A stretch of 64,000 nt of DNA from contig OY986437.1 of the NCBI GenBank assembly GCA_963920525.1, positions 110,910,715-110,974,714 of the forward strand, given 5' to 3'. Positions 35,987 through 46,370 of the stretch are shown here, one piece after another. Under the pieces are notes generated by a model. That model worked only from the letters and a program-made list of their open reading frames with translations, searched no databases and was not told where the DNA came from. A program made the position numbers and the translations under genes. The first letter of the stretch is position 1; each line of letters starts with the position of its first letter. Source of the stretch: Dichetophora obliterata. Lineage: Eukaryota > Arthropoda > Insecta > Diptera > Sciomyzidae.

Positions 35987-36872
35987 TAGATCGACTTACA
36001 CCAGAGCAATGCGTGCAATTTGTGAAAATTTTTAATCAAAATAATGGTTCTGTTCGTCAAACTTATCGTGCACTTCGTCCATTTTATGGCGTACATAATC
36101 GTCCTTCAGAGCTGCTAATTCGAAAAACAATAGATCGTTTTCGGACCACACTTACTGTTACTGATAATGTGCATTCCGTGAGTCGCCGAACAGTGCGCAC
36201 TAAAGTATTAAAGATGATCCTAATCAATCAATTCGTCGCCGTCCTCAGCAACTGGGGTTGTGTCCTTACAATTTATGGAAAATTTTACGAAAAGATCTTG
36301 GCTTGGAACCTTTCAAGATTCAACTTGTATAGGAATTAAAGCCAAACGACCATCGTATGAACCACCAATTCGGCGAATGGGCTGAAGCACAGATTGATAT
36401 TGATTTTGAATTTCCATGGAAAATTTTATTTTCCGATGAAGCCCATTTTTGGTTGAATGGGTACGTAAATAAACAGAATAGTCGTTTTTGGAGTGAGGAG
36501 AATCCACAAGCTTTTGTCGAAACACCATTACATCACAGAAAATTACTGTTTGGTGCGCTTTATGGGCTGGCGGAGTCATTGGCCCATATGCCTTCAAGAA
36601 CGATGATGGTCAGAATGTTATTGTCGATGGTGAACGGTACATGATTCGAAGTTTTTTCGTACCTCAATTAGCTGGCATTAATCTTGCTGATATGTGGTTC
36701 CAACAGGACGGAGTCACATGCCACACAGCAGGCGCTACAATGGATTTACTCAAACGAAATGGCCCAATTAATTGGGAAATTAATTGGGCCATTTGAAAAT
36801 TGTTGTTCCAGATTGCGCCTTGTACGCGCCAGCCGTGGCGACCACATGACCGAAATTATATTTAAACATTAA
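35987..36872 (+). pseudogene. mariner-family transposase, internally deleted
   Basis: The N-terminal DNA-binding part reads RLTPEQCVQFVKIFNQN and YRALRPFYGVHN from about 35993. The first catalytic aspartate lies in LFSDEAHFWLNGYVNKQNS (about 36428-36484), the second in WFQQDGVTCHT (about 36697). The C-terminus LRLVRASRGDHM...IIFKH matches the family end at 36872. The start codon appears as ATA. A frameshift near 36210, a TAG before ELKPNDH (about 36338) and another frameshift near 36580 disrupt it. About 130 residues, including the third catalytic aspartate, are missing between 36756 and 36795. A perfect 38-bp hairpin occupies the deletion junction. It is inactive. The superfamily (IS630-Tc1-mariner) is certain; the subgroup is not. 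Confidence 0.85.
36757..36794. repeat. Perfect 17-bp-arm hairpin at a deletion junction
   Basis: AAATGGCCCAATTAATT, a 4-base loop GGGA, and the exact inverse AATTAATTGGGCCATTT. It sits exactly where the mariner gene lost its third catalytic region, so it looks like a by-product of the event that made the deletion. Confidence 0.9.
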
Positions 36873-37903
36873 TGTCAAAAAATTTTCTATCCAATAAAGC
36901 CCATTTCATTGATACTAAAAATATATTACTATGTTTTATTATGATTTAAATTTGCATTAGTCTATAAAAAACACCCTTTAGAATAATTTTTTTGAGCAGA
37001 ACATGATTTTTTTGCTGCCCTCATTGACTCTTCAATTTGTCGCTGTTGTCGTTTCATTAATCTAGCCGTTTCTTTCTTATCAACACCAATTATAACCATT
37101 TTCCGGTCATTTCTTTGATCCAACAAAAAACTTCTCTCATTGATGGGAACTTTCTTAATTTTTAAGCACGAACAACATTCAAATGAAGTGCATTTACAAG
37201 CAGCAACGTCGAAAAGCTTCTAAGATGACTCCAAAAAATATTTCAATTTGTTTTGAAATCTGTCATTTCGCTTGTTTTTGTTGTATCTTTTCGAATTGAG
37301 GTACTTTTCAAAAAAGGATTTCGGTATTTGAATAACTCGTTCCTTAGTTACGATTGGAATTGAAGCTTTGGCCCAAATATTATTGATCTTTTCAGAAACA
37401 ATCGCATATATATCTGAATTTGATGGATTCTTTCCATTATACTTCAATTTCAGAACGTTCTTGACAAATAAAATATATATAATGACGTCCTTTATAGTTG
37501 GTAGCTGCCGATTGTCCAATTCTTTGTATGGACCCAATATATCACAAGTAGTCTCACTACGCCTTGAACTCGTATAATGTCGTATAATTTTTAAACAATC
37601 AAAACGACGTGTATGTATTACTTTTAATTAGAAAAAAAACGTTTTTTACAAGACTTAAAAGCAGATTACAGATTTTGTTTTACTCTAGTGTGTTTGGTCA
37701 GGTTGGCAACTGTGAGAAACGACAAAGTGACAATCTTTCTGTCAAAAGTGAACGCATGCAGGGATGTCAAATGCAGGATGTCAATACAGGGATGTAAAAT
37801 CAGTAACAGAACTACATATCAGCATGTGGGATTCACGCAAATGTATAAATTTACGTTAACAAAGTAAATTTTTATTTATAATAAAATATCACTATCATAT
37901 ATA

Positions 37904-38690
37904 CACTGGGAAAAATATATGTGTTAAAATTAAGTGAAATTGTGTTCATATTAAACGAATTTGTTTTTGAAATAGAGCTTGAAACAGTTTCATTTAAGTT
38001 AAACACAAATGTTTTTAAAGTTTGATTTAAAACAAAAGTTTTTGTTTTTAAAACAATGCTTTTAAATATACTTTCACAACAAAAATTTTAATTTCAAACA
38101 CATTTATTTAAACGAAAAATTGAATGCAATAACTTTAATATTGAAAACAAATATTTTAAAACATAATTTAAAACTACATATTGTGATTAAATTAAAAACA
38201 AATAAATTAAACCATTGTCATTTTTTCAACTTTTTCGAGTTTTCGAAGTCAGACTCGTGATCAGCAACCCCTGGGACTCCCCGAATAACAAATTTTTTGA
38301 CATTTGATGAAGGTTGCGTTTTATTGCGGCTGCAAATATTTTCAATATCAAAAAAATTAATAAGTTTTTATTTTATCTTATGTTCAATACTTGTAAGACT
38401 AATTCAAAAATATTTTCAAACAATCAAATGTAAAATCGGGGTCTCAGTTGTCTGGCAATAATTTTCAATAATTCAACTGCACATAATTTTATAATTCAAT
38501 CTCTGACAGCGACGTCTTTTTTGTTATTGAAAGGAAATAATAAGAGAAAATTATATAAAAAACAGAAATGAGTTTATAGTTGAAAGTTAAACACGCTTGT
38601 TTTAAAATTTGTTTTGTAGAAGCGAAAATGAGTTAAATTTCTATTTTAAAATTTTTTGTTTAATTTTAAAGTATGTTTTTATTTTCAGTG
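37904..38690. mobile_element. 787-bp MITE with CACTG ends and TA target duplication
   Basis: TA CACTGGGAAAAATATATG (37902 onward) and, inverted at the right, TA CACTGAAAATAAAAACAT (to 38692). The interior is AT-rich and non-coding with recurring AAAACAAA/TTTGTTTT blocks. Positions 1-371 hold a second, inverted, partial copy. The element is nested inside the 34082-38866 transposon. Confidence 0.75.
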
Positions 38691-38952
38691 TACTGAGAAT
38701 CACTATAAAAATTAAAATTTGCCAAAAACTTGAAGGTCGGTAGAGCCCTTAGGATATATTTTTATTTTATTTTTAAAATTATTCTTGTAATATACAATCA
38801 ATTACCCAAATTTTAAGGGCTCTTGCGTTAAGGAAAACAAAAAAGAATTTATCGGGACACCCTAATCAGACAATTTTAAACACAGGATAGTAAAAAAAAA
38901 TATATAAAATATCACACTGGTCTGTAAGGATTTTTGTTTTTAAATTTGAAGC

Positions 38953-40290
38953 TCATTGCAATTTATTAGGTTTAAAGCAATACCTAATTTGATTAAAACA
39001 TAGTCTATTCTGACATTTCGGGCAGCTAACATGAGTGTATCTATTGCACTCTGGTAATTGGCATGTGAAACTCTTGTTGTCCCATTGTGGGCAGTGATTA
39101 AAATGGTCTAACCGAACTTCTGTTTGAGGCTGTGGGATACTTTTTTGATGTTTCGTCTTTTGTTTAAGGTTTTTTGATAATTCGGATGGTTTTTTTATGT
39201 TTTGTGGATAGCTTTCCTACTTGGCAAAGACTTTCTGCCAAGTGGCAGATGTATATTTAACTTACAATCGAAAATTCGCTAATGTTATGTTTCCATGAGT
39301 ACCACTTTGTTGTTTCGCACGCTTGTAGAATAGCCTTCAATTTACTAGTGTGGTATCTATCAAATGATAAAAAATCTCATACACCACTTTTTTTGAGCGC
39401 ATTTTTATCTTGTAGCTTCCATTAAATGAGTCTAACAAATCGACTCCTCCATTAATTTGTCGTATGGATATGTTCTTACAAAATTTGTTGTCAAGTCATT
39501 CAGCTATGATCTCAGGACTTTTACCACATTATGTAGCTTGACATCATTAATATTGCAACACTCGGTAGTTTTGAGTTCTGAAATATGTTCTGATGGATTG
39601 TACCCAATGAATGTATTGCCTTTTTGGCTAGTTCAATTATTAGTGGTAGTGCTGTATAATAATTATCTTAGTGTTGTATAATAACTTATATTTCGTGGAG
39701 AGTAACTGTTCGTCAACGGAAAGGGAACTTTCATATGAAATCGACTTGAATTGCTTCTGCAAATGGTTGCCTAGTGGTCGAGTTTTAAAAAGCCGGTCAA
39801 AATTTGGATCATACCTTGGTTTCATATTAGCACTGCCATTCAAATGCAAAGATATTTTTTTTTTAAATTGATGGACTGACATCGTCTCCTGTATTAAAGT
39901 GTTTCCTGAAATTTATTTATTTGTTCATTTATTCTATTTACTTATTTATTAAAGTTCATAGTTGTACAATAACGTCGATTATATTTGAATAACTGACATA
40001 AGAATGAATATGCCAACAAATTTTATCAAATCTGATTTGTCTCGCTTTTTTAAAACGTGGAATAAAATTTTATTATTTCCAAACAGTGAGTGCGTATTTC
40101 TCTTTCAATGTTAGGTTATTTAAAGGTCTTTTTCAACTTCGGGATGTTTGAGAATTTTCTGTACGATTTATACTGACGTCCACGTTATCATCTTTATGAT
40201 CATTATTATCATCTTCACTTAATTCATTCTCGCTTTTTTCCCATGAATCAAACATTTTTCGAATTTCATCGTCAGTAAGCACCCTTCAAA
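38953..40290 (-). pseudogene. piggyBac-like transposase remnant
   Basis: The minus strand starts with an acidic N-terminus (about 40290-40130): RVLTDDEIRKMFDSWEKSEN followed by EDDNNDHKDDNVDV. About 39880-39690 gives FDRLFKTRPLGNHLQKQF and SYESSLSVDEQLL, the conserved piggyBac RPL and VDEQ segments. About 39460-39250 gives INGGVDLLDSFNGSYKIKMR and FYHLIDTTLVN, the GGVD...D block with a catalytic aspartate. The end (39150-38953) is a cysteine-rich domain with LDHFNHCPQW, CQLPECNRYTHVSCPKC and LCF, then a stop. Much of the catalytic core between the second and third blocks is missing, and stops and frameshifts separate the blocks. The order and spacing fit a PGBD-type transposase that has decayed. 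Confidence 0.8.
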
Positions 40291-43200
40291 AGCTTACTTA
40301 AAGTCTTCAGCTTTAATTAAAGTTTAATGTATGGAATTGCACATCTGCAATATAACCTAATATCTGCAATACAATTGCAAAATGTCTTAAATGCATGATA
40401 TTGCATATTTGTAACTAAGCCATTTATTTTACGTAATTCAAGTTATATTGCACAAAAAATTATTTACTTCCTGAAAATGGCTTATATTCCAGAATATTAC
40501 TTACCTATATTTGTAAGTTTTTATGATATATTTTTAATAATTATTAAAAATATTCAATTATTTTGTCTAATAATAAGAAAGACCTTGTTCGACTCAATCT
40601 TTCGAACAAACTAAATCGCTAATTTGACTAATTTGACAAAAAACTATAACTAATAAAAAAATTATTTTTTTTAAAATCCCATCACGAATGTTAATAGGGT
40701 GGCACGCCACATCTCTTAGAAGTCAACATTGCATATGTGCAATCCCATGCAACGAAGGGTTAATAAAGCAAAGAAAATTCTTTGAACTCACAGAACCTTT
40801 TTAGTCGCTCGCTAGCAAAGAATTAAATCTTTCTGGCAAGGAATTTATCTTTGCGGTTACTTACTTTTTCCTTAATTTATCCACAAAGAACTTTTTGCTC
40901 TTGTTTTGAAGACGCAGCAGTTATTTATTTGAAGATAAATTCCTCATTACAAAGATTTTGTCTTAATTACAAAGATATTTCGTTAACAGTTTTTTAAAGA
41001 CATATTCTGTTTCTGTGATTTTAAAATTTAAATTTTTCTCGGTGTTAGAACTCGCTTCAACCTGACCGTGTATCCAATTAGTTGTGCACATACGAGTGAT
41101 TGCACAGATCGAAGCAAATTTGAGCAAGTTCGTTTCTTAAGTCTTTTGTTTTATGCAGACTAAAGAGGTTCTTTGTTGTTTTTTTTTTAATACATTATTG
41201 AGTAATTTGATTTGTGGAGTTTAAATAAAAATACGTGATTAATAAAAAAACTCAAAAAGACGACCTTTAAATATTTACTATTTTGACATAAACAAATAAT
41301 ATGATTTATTAGATGATTTTAATATATTAAATATTGGCTTCAAAAATAAAAGTAACATAACATAAATTGTAAAAGGAAACAATGACTGACATGACATTTA
41401 TATCTGCCGCCCTAGCAACAACTTATTACACACCAACACACATACACATTTGGACACTCTATCACACAAGCAATTCTTAAGTTATGCTTGAGTCACAAAA
41501 TAAACAATTGTTAGACAGCAGCATTTGTTACAAGCTTAAAAATAACATTAAGCAAAGAATGAAGCACACACACACACACATACACACACAGGCATTAAGA
41601 CCCATACACATCAATTTCAGAGCATGAGTATATGCATTTAAATTGTATGATTCTGTCGCCACGCAAGAAAATCAAAAACTCCCACGATTTGAATAAAGTA
41701 CTTAGTACGTGGAGCTGTGACTAGCGCTGACTAATACAACAATAACATTAACTAATTGATGCTGCAATCTTGAAGCTTTTGTAAGTGATGTTGTTATTGT
41801 TTGTTTTTTCTTTCAAGTTAAATAAATGCATGTGCCAAGGATAAGCTGCAAATGCAACCGTTATCGCTAAACTTAAATAATGTCTTTAAGGTGCATGCGT
41901 CATTGCATTGTTTGACCCGACGCCTCTGGAAGGCGTTTAATTAAAGCTTTTGGTTTTAAATTCAAGACATAAATAAATAACAATCATTTGCATTTTCACA
42001 CTTTAAAGTTCTAAGGAACACTTACTGCATTTTGTATTCTTGTTGTTGTTATTGCGGCTGCTGTTGTAATTTTAGTGCTTTATCCACAGAGCACAAGTTT
42101 ATATAATCCTTAAGGCGTTAAGCACTTAAGCTTTTGTTTTTTTTTATTAAAAAAAACCCTTGAAGGCTTGAGTGTGTGCTCAATTATCTGATTTTTTTTC
42201 GTTTGATTTTCACAAAACCACTTTGAATACACCTTTTATCACAGACTGTTTATTTCTATACGAACATAAAAGTTGTAACAAATCAACTTAAAGCTGTGCT
42301 GCACGATTTAATTGTTAAATGTTAACTTTTTGCAAATATTGTTCGTTTTGTTGCTAATGCGCGAGCTCAAGTAACAAAGTGAATAACTTTCTTTGAAACT
42401 TTTATAATTTATACCAAAATACTACACAAAAGTATTCAAACTCAAAGTTGCAATATTTGGTGGATACGTGTTTGTTTTTGTGTTGCTGCTATTGAAGTTG
42501 AACTTCTATGCTTTGCCTTTGTGCTGTGGTGAGTTTGTGTATTGCTCTCATAATATTGAGTGTTTAATACGACTCATGAGAGCCTTACTCATGAAACAAA
42601 TGTATTTCGATTGTTAAACTAAGCTTTTTGAGCTATCTTGTTTGGGTGGTTGAGAAAACTTTCGGTGGAAATTTTTTTAGCTTATATTTCCATTTTTTGA
42701 AATTACTTTTTTATTGTTGCTTTTAGTTCTTGTTTTCTATCAACGAACTGAATAAATTTATTACTTTTTTTTAGCTTTAAGGAAAGGGAAGAATAGGTTA
42801 TATTTAATTCGATTGAGTTCAGCTAAGCTTACATATGTTTTTAATATGATGAAAATCATTAAGGAAGAGATGGAATAGTTTATTCTACTATTTTATACGA
42901 AGTAAAGTTGAAGTATCTATATACTTTTAAGTAGAAAGTTAAATATTTGGAAAAAATATCAACAGATTAGAACGAAAGTCGATGTTATCGTAATTATGTA
43001 CAATTTTCATATAAAAGTCAAATATCATATCAATGTTTTTTTTTTGCAAAAAAACAGTTTCAATTGATATGTCTTATTTATTTTTAAGGTCATTTTAAAC
43101 ATTCAAGCTCAATTGGAGTAAAATCAGATAATATTTTGACCGATTTCAACTTGCTCATTTTGTAGAGGTAGGTAAGCAAATGTTATTTGCATTTATCGAA

Positions 43201-43500
43201 GAATTTTGATTAAACCTTCAAAGTCAGCCTTAAGGACCCAAAACTCCAACTCCTTCTACTATGTCACTAGTTTTATTCAATAACATCATAAATTAAAGAA
43301 CCGACCTGCACAGGAGCAGTATTTTATGCTTTGAACATATATTTAAAATCGTCTAAAATATTTTCTTAACACAAAATATGACAGTATTTTTAGAATAAAA
43401 CTGCTATTAAGCAAATATTTCAAGCGGAATAGTGAATTATGCCATTGAAAATGTTACAAAGAATTCAATTTTTGAGTTTTAAAAAATAAATAAGTTTCAA
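40291..43500. other. Non-coding stretch, including a possible piggyBac terminus
   Basis: TTAACCCTTCGTTGCATGGG occurs inverted at about 40743-40762, a plausible right end of the piggyBac-like element because TTAA+CCCT is typical. No left partner was found. One copy of the recurrent motif (minus orientation) lies at 41127-41151 and a CA microsatellite at about 41565-41590. The rest, 41000-43450, looks non-repetitive with no gene. Confidence 0.45.
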
Positions 43501-43549
43501 AAATAAATTCCACAAAATTTTATTGAAAAATATTGACTCTTCCCCAGAC

Positions 43550-43689
43550 AAAATATTCGACAGGAAAACGGCATTATATCAGCATAATTGTGGCAAATGA
43601 GCAGAGTTCTGGCAGTATGTTGAAATGTGGTGGCGGCCAGTTTACTTTTTATCAAAAAAGGCTGCCAGAAAGTAGCAGCATGAAGGCAT
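43550..43689 (+). repeat. Left arm of an inverted pair flanking Hsp27 (CCCCAGACAAAAT)
   Basis: CCCCAGACAAAATATTCGAC at about 43551 and the following GGAAAA correspond, inverted, to sequence at 46105-46146. The shared core is about 30 bp with mismatches. It may be a terminal inverted repeat of an element spanning Hsp27, or two independent insertions of one family. Confidence 0.4.
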
Positions 43690-44060
43690 GGAAAAGTCAG
43701 TAGAAGGCAGTGTGTCGAAATTCGGCATTGTATTGGACGGCAACTGAAATGTTCAAGCAGCTCAAACATTTTTGTTTTTTCAGCAGCAGCCTTCCTACGC
43801 ACTATAACGGCAGGCATATGAACTCTGTTGAATAAAATCATTATTTTGGCATTGAACTGAAATATTTAGGCAGGCTTAAAAGTTTTGTTTTCTACAGAAC
43901 AGAATGCTTTCGCCCTATACTGGCAGGCACATGAACTCTGTTAAAAATAAGCATTGTATTGGCATCCAATTGAAATAGTATAGCAGCTTAAAAATGCTTT
44001 GCTTTCTAGACAACAGAATTATCTCGTCTTATACTGGAAGACGCTTTTATTCTGTCTAAC
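43690..44060. repeat. 113-bp tandem repeat, about 3 copies, upstream of Hsp27
   Basis: CTATAACGGCAGGCATATGA (43802), CTATACTGGCAGGCACATGA (43915) and CTTATACTGGAAGAC (44028) mark unit starts 113 bp apart. A more diverged unit precedes them. The units share TTGGCAT...GAACTGAAATA and TTTTGTTTTCTA...ACAGAAT blocks. A short minus-strand ORF across it (43497-43841) is not a gene. Confidence 0.75.
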
Positions 44061-44848
44061 TCTTCTGAGCTCTAACTTTTTACTGGCTATAACTTGAAAT
44101 GTTGAAAACCTTTTCACATGTAACATGTGAACTTGACAGTTTTTTTTTTGCAGGTCTGTAACAGTTGTTGCAATGCGGCGTACAAATAGCGGAATTTATT
44201 TTTATGAAATATTTTTTAAAGACATAAGAGGAGATGGGCGTTTCAGGGCATATGGATGGAATCAATCAATTCCAACAAACTGCTTAATGCAGAACTGCTT
44301 AGTTTGTGTCGTAAAACGTATGCTAGAATTGAGGTGAAGACTTCAGATGTTGATAACGGAGATCCTAGAACAAATCTATCTTTTCCAGCAATCGGATCTT
44401 CACTATACTCGTCTGATGCACAATTTTTTGATTCTGGGAAGGATGAGTGACCAGGGAATTCATCATCTCAATTAAAAACTTTATCTGATTATATGGTACA
44501 AACATTTCTCTGTCAAATTTCGTTAAGGAAATCTGCTTATTTTTTGCGTGTTGAACTATGTTTTTATAGTGCAATAATTTTAAAACTCACCATTCGTTTC
44601 AATAAAACTGTTTGCACACGTAGTCTCGGTATTGTTGGTGGCATTGCTATTATACCCACAGGAGTGAATTTCCTTCTTTGTTTGGGTTTGTTTATACCTG
44701 ATATACTTAAGATAAACTTTAAAAAGAAAATGTAGAAATTTACGTTTGAAAAATCTGAAAAAAAATTTTAAAAGAACTTCAATAAAAAAGCCTTTATATC
44801 TCCTTCAAACAAAGCGTGTAAAGAAACAGTTGTGAAAACTTGAACGAA
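44061..44848. other. Upstream region of Hsp27, no clear heat-shock elements
   Basis: By eye I find no canonical nGAAnnTTCn array and no Drosophila-like ecdysone-response sequence in this interval. A TATA-like box is present (44793-44799). Small ORFs (44256-44450, 44365-44574, 44493-44735) have no recognisable features. Confidence 0.45.
44793..44799 (+). promoter_or_regulatory. TATA-like sequence before Hsp27
   Basis: TTTATAT lies about 50 bases upstream of the ATG at 44849. It would imply a very short leader, unlike the long leaders usual for fly heat-shock genes, so it may be fortuitous. Confidence 0.3.
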
Positions 44849-45535
44849 ATGGCTATTGTTCCACTTTTGGTTTATTTGGCACGTGAACTCAAAACCGAGT
44901 ACAGCCCACTATCAGGCGATTTGGATCATCTTTTGGACGATGACTTCGGCTTTGGCATCCATCCTATGGAGATTTTCCGTTCATCGCGACCATGCATGCT
45001 ACTGCATCCACGTCGTCGCCATTTGCCGTATGACCGCCACCATCATGCTTTGGCTCGTCGTGCTGCCATTCGTCATGGTGGAGGCAAAGACGAAGCCTCT
45101 TCTATGCAGCTGTTGCCCACTGTTGGCAATGAAGGTTTTCAAGTGTGCATGGATGTTTCCAAATTCAAGCCGAATGAATTGACCGTAAAGACCTTGGACA
45201 AAACAGTTGTAGTTGAAGGTAAGCACGAGGAACGCGAAGACGACCATGGTTTGATTCAGCGTCACTTTGTGCGCAAGTATACGCTGCCAAAGGATTATGA
45301 TCCCTAGCATGTAATCTCCACAATTTCATCAGATGGAATACTCACTGTAAAGGCACCACCGCCACCAAGCAAAGCAATCAAACAAAATGATCGCATCGTT
45401 CAGATTCAACAGACTGGTCCGGCTCATCTGAGCGTTAAAGCACCTGAGCAGTCACAACAACAGGATGGCGGCAAGTCTGTTGATCAGGCTCATAATGGCG
45501 CTGGTGAACAGAATAAAATGGAAACTGGCAAATAA
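44849..45535 (+). pseudogene. Hsp27: Small heat-shock protein Hsp27, frame interrupted by one TAG
   Basis: Hsp27 is an ATP-independent chaperone that holds unfolding proteins. The frame has 228 codons before TAA 45533-45535 (Drosophila Hsp27 is about 213 residues), with a TAG at 45305-45307 (codon 153). The start is the ATG at 44849 (context GAACGAAATGG). The N-terminus [18 protein letters not shown] and DDFGFG near residue 30 match Hsp27 rather than Hsp23 or Hsp26. The alpha-crystallin domain spans about 93-170: [45 protein letters not shown], then the stop, then HVISTISSDGILTVKAP. The tail has the I-x-I-type RIVQIQQTG (182-190) and ends NKMETGK, close to the fly protein. Sequence beyond the stop is conserved and in frame, so the lesion is recent, a sequencing error, or read through. 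A 152-residue product would lack the last strands of the domain and the C-terminal anchor. The gene is intronless, as in Drosophila. Confidence 0.9.
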
Positions 45536-45558
45536 TTTAACTAAGACTACAGCATTTA

Positions 45559-45675
45559 AATAAATCTCGTCACATATTTAATTTCTTTTTGTGAATTGTA
45601 TTGTGATTTAATCGTTAATTCATTGAATTGTGTTTGTATCACTTAAGACTTGCATTTCCTAAACGTTTGAATAAA
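45559..45675 (+). terminator. Two polyadenylation signals after Hsp27
   Basis: AATAAA occurs at 45559-45564 and 45670-45675, 24 and 135 bases after the Hsp27 stop. The second is followed by a T-rich stretch, as expected of a fly 3' end. Confidence 0.5.
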
Positions 45676-46370
45676 ATTTTTGTACAAATTTTTTTTTGTA
45701 CCAATCTCACTCAAAATTGTATGTCACAACATCAAAGCCGTTCAAAATTTAAGTGAATCGAAAAAACATCGACAAACCCAAGGACCAAAAACTGTTGAAC
45801 AAAAAAAGTTCAAATATATAAAATAACCTAAAATATATAAAAGAAACCAATATTTTGCATTCAATGCCCCATCCAATTGCCTGCCACTACCTGCTTGTAT
45901 TCTGCTCTGTACATTCCCTGCCAAGTTGCTTCCACTGAACGCCACTTGCATGCTCTCTTATACATTTTTGAGCCTCTGTTAGCCTGTCTGCTGTTCTGAA
46001 CAGTGGCAGTCAACTGGCTGGTTTTGGTACAATTCCCGCCCTGCCCTGCCAAAATTGGGTCAAAATAATTTCATTTATATTCCAATAAACAGACTACCTG
46101 TCTGCCGTTTTAAGTTCATTTTCCGGCCAAAAATTTTGTCTGGGGTTTATAATATTTTTGTAGGTTATGGCCACATAAAATTAAAAATCAAAGTTTTAAT
46201 TATGTTGTTTATTGTCTAATATTTCGGTTAAAATTATTAACCATCTTCAGGGACCTAAACAAGAAACATGAAAACCTTTATCACAAATCAATTACACTTA
46301 TTTTTGTATCAATATAAAAGTAAAAAAGTTCAATAACAATGGAAAAACAAAAAAATAACTAAATTGCCAG
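45676..46370. repeat. Right arm of the inverted pair, and flanking non-coding DNA
   Basis: On the minus strand, CCCCAGACAAAATTTTTGGC (46146 downwards) and GGAAAATG mirror the sequence at 43551. G/C-rich strings such as GGCAGGGCAGGGCGGG (inverted, about 46030-46050) and GGCAGGCAATTGG (about 45860-45885) distantly recall the 113-bp units upstream of Hsp27. Small minus-strand ORFs at 45742-46052 are not supported as genes. The remainder, to 46370, is AT-rich. Confidence 0.4.

Larger units (their letters stand above)
35874..36978 (+). mobile_element. mariner-like element with perfect 18-bp TIRs
   Basis: AAGGGTGTTTTTTATAGA at 35874-35891 is repeated perfectly inverted at 36961-36978. TTA occurs at both outer edges (a TA target duplication is compatible but not exact). 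The element interrupts the unrecognised gene on the minus strand between codons of a continuous protein, which proves it is the later insertion. At 1.1 kb it is shorter than a complete element because the 3' part of its gene is deleted. Confidence 0.85.
34270..37537 (-). pseudogene. Unrecognised transposase-like gene, interrupted by a mariner insertion
   Basis: Reading the minus strand from 37537, the protein begins MGPYKELDNRQLPTIKDV and passes an in-frame TAG after YFLESS. It continues through a cysteine cluster (AACKCTSFECCSCLKIKK) and KETARLMKRQQRQIEE up to the mariner at 36978. It resumes at 35873 with SENCDEDSVRESSPEMYP and goes on through YFDGRKDKTL, EEHISILAEPGSIYMG, a frameshift near 35350, VICVGCDGTATNTNW, LHVNELLLRHLF, PGKMAHSRWLTSANS, and finally FPCHTQSVERCVKLATEA and SRDGFIRTK. 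The two aspartate-containing blocks (FDGRKD and CDGTAT) suggest an RNase-H-like catalytic core, by inference. I recall similar uncharacterised proteins in many arthropods but no named family. Several stops and frameshifts show it is inactive here. Confidence 0.6.
34082..38866 (-). mobile_element. Candidate TIR DNA transposon of unrecognised family
   Basis: The left end TTAGTGTCCCG (34082) is matched inverted by CGGGACACCCTAA (to 38866). Similarity continues inwards: CGCAAGAG followed by AAAATTTG, and then AAGGGCTCTACCGAC (left 34205-34222, right, inverted, 38742-38758), giving diverged terminal inverted repeats of roughly 140 bp. Between them on the minus strand lies a broken gene of about 700 codons. 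A mariner copy (35874-36978) and a MITE (37904-38690) are nested inside, so the original element was about 2.9 kb. No certain target duplication was found, because the left flank is occupied by the truncated RTE. Confidence 0.6.

Noticed and set aside
38700..38960. Left terminus of the piggyBac-like element
   Set aside because: No TTAACCC-type sequence was found near the C-terminal end of the remnant; the only candidate terminus is at about 40743-40762.
44740..44848. Heat-shock element before Hsp27 (GAACTTC at 44774)
   Set aside because: The spacing is GAAnTTC with one base instead of two, and it is single, so it is not a canonical element.
44856..45310. Plus- and minus-strand frames of about 100 codons overlapping Hsp27
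   Set aside because: Shadows of the Hsp27 frame with no recognisable domain.
45742..46052. Two overlapping minus-strand frames after Hsp27
   Set aside because: They lie in GGCAGG-type repeat sequence and have no recognisable protein features.
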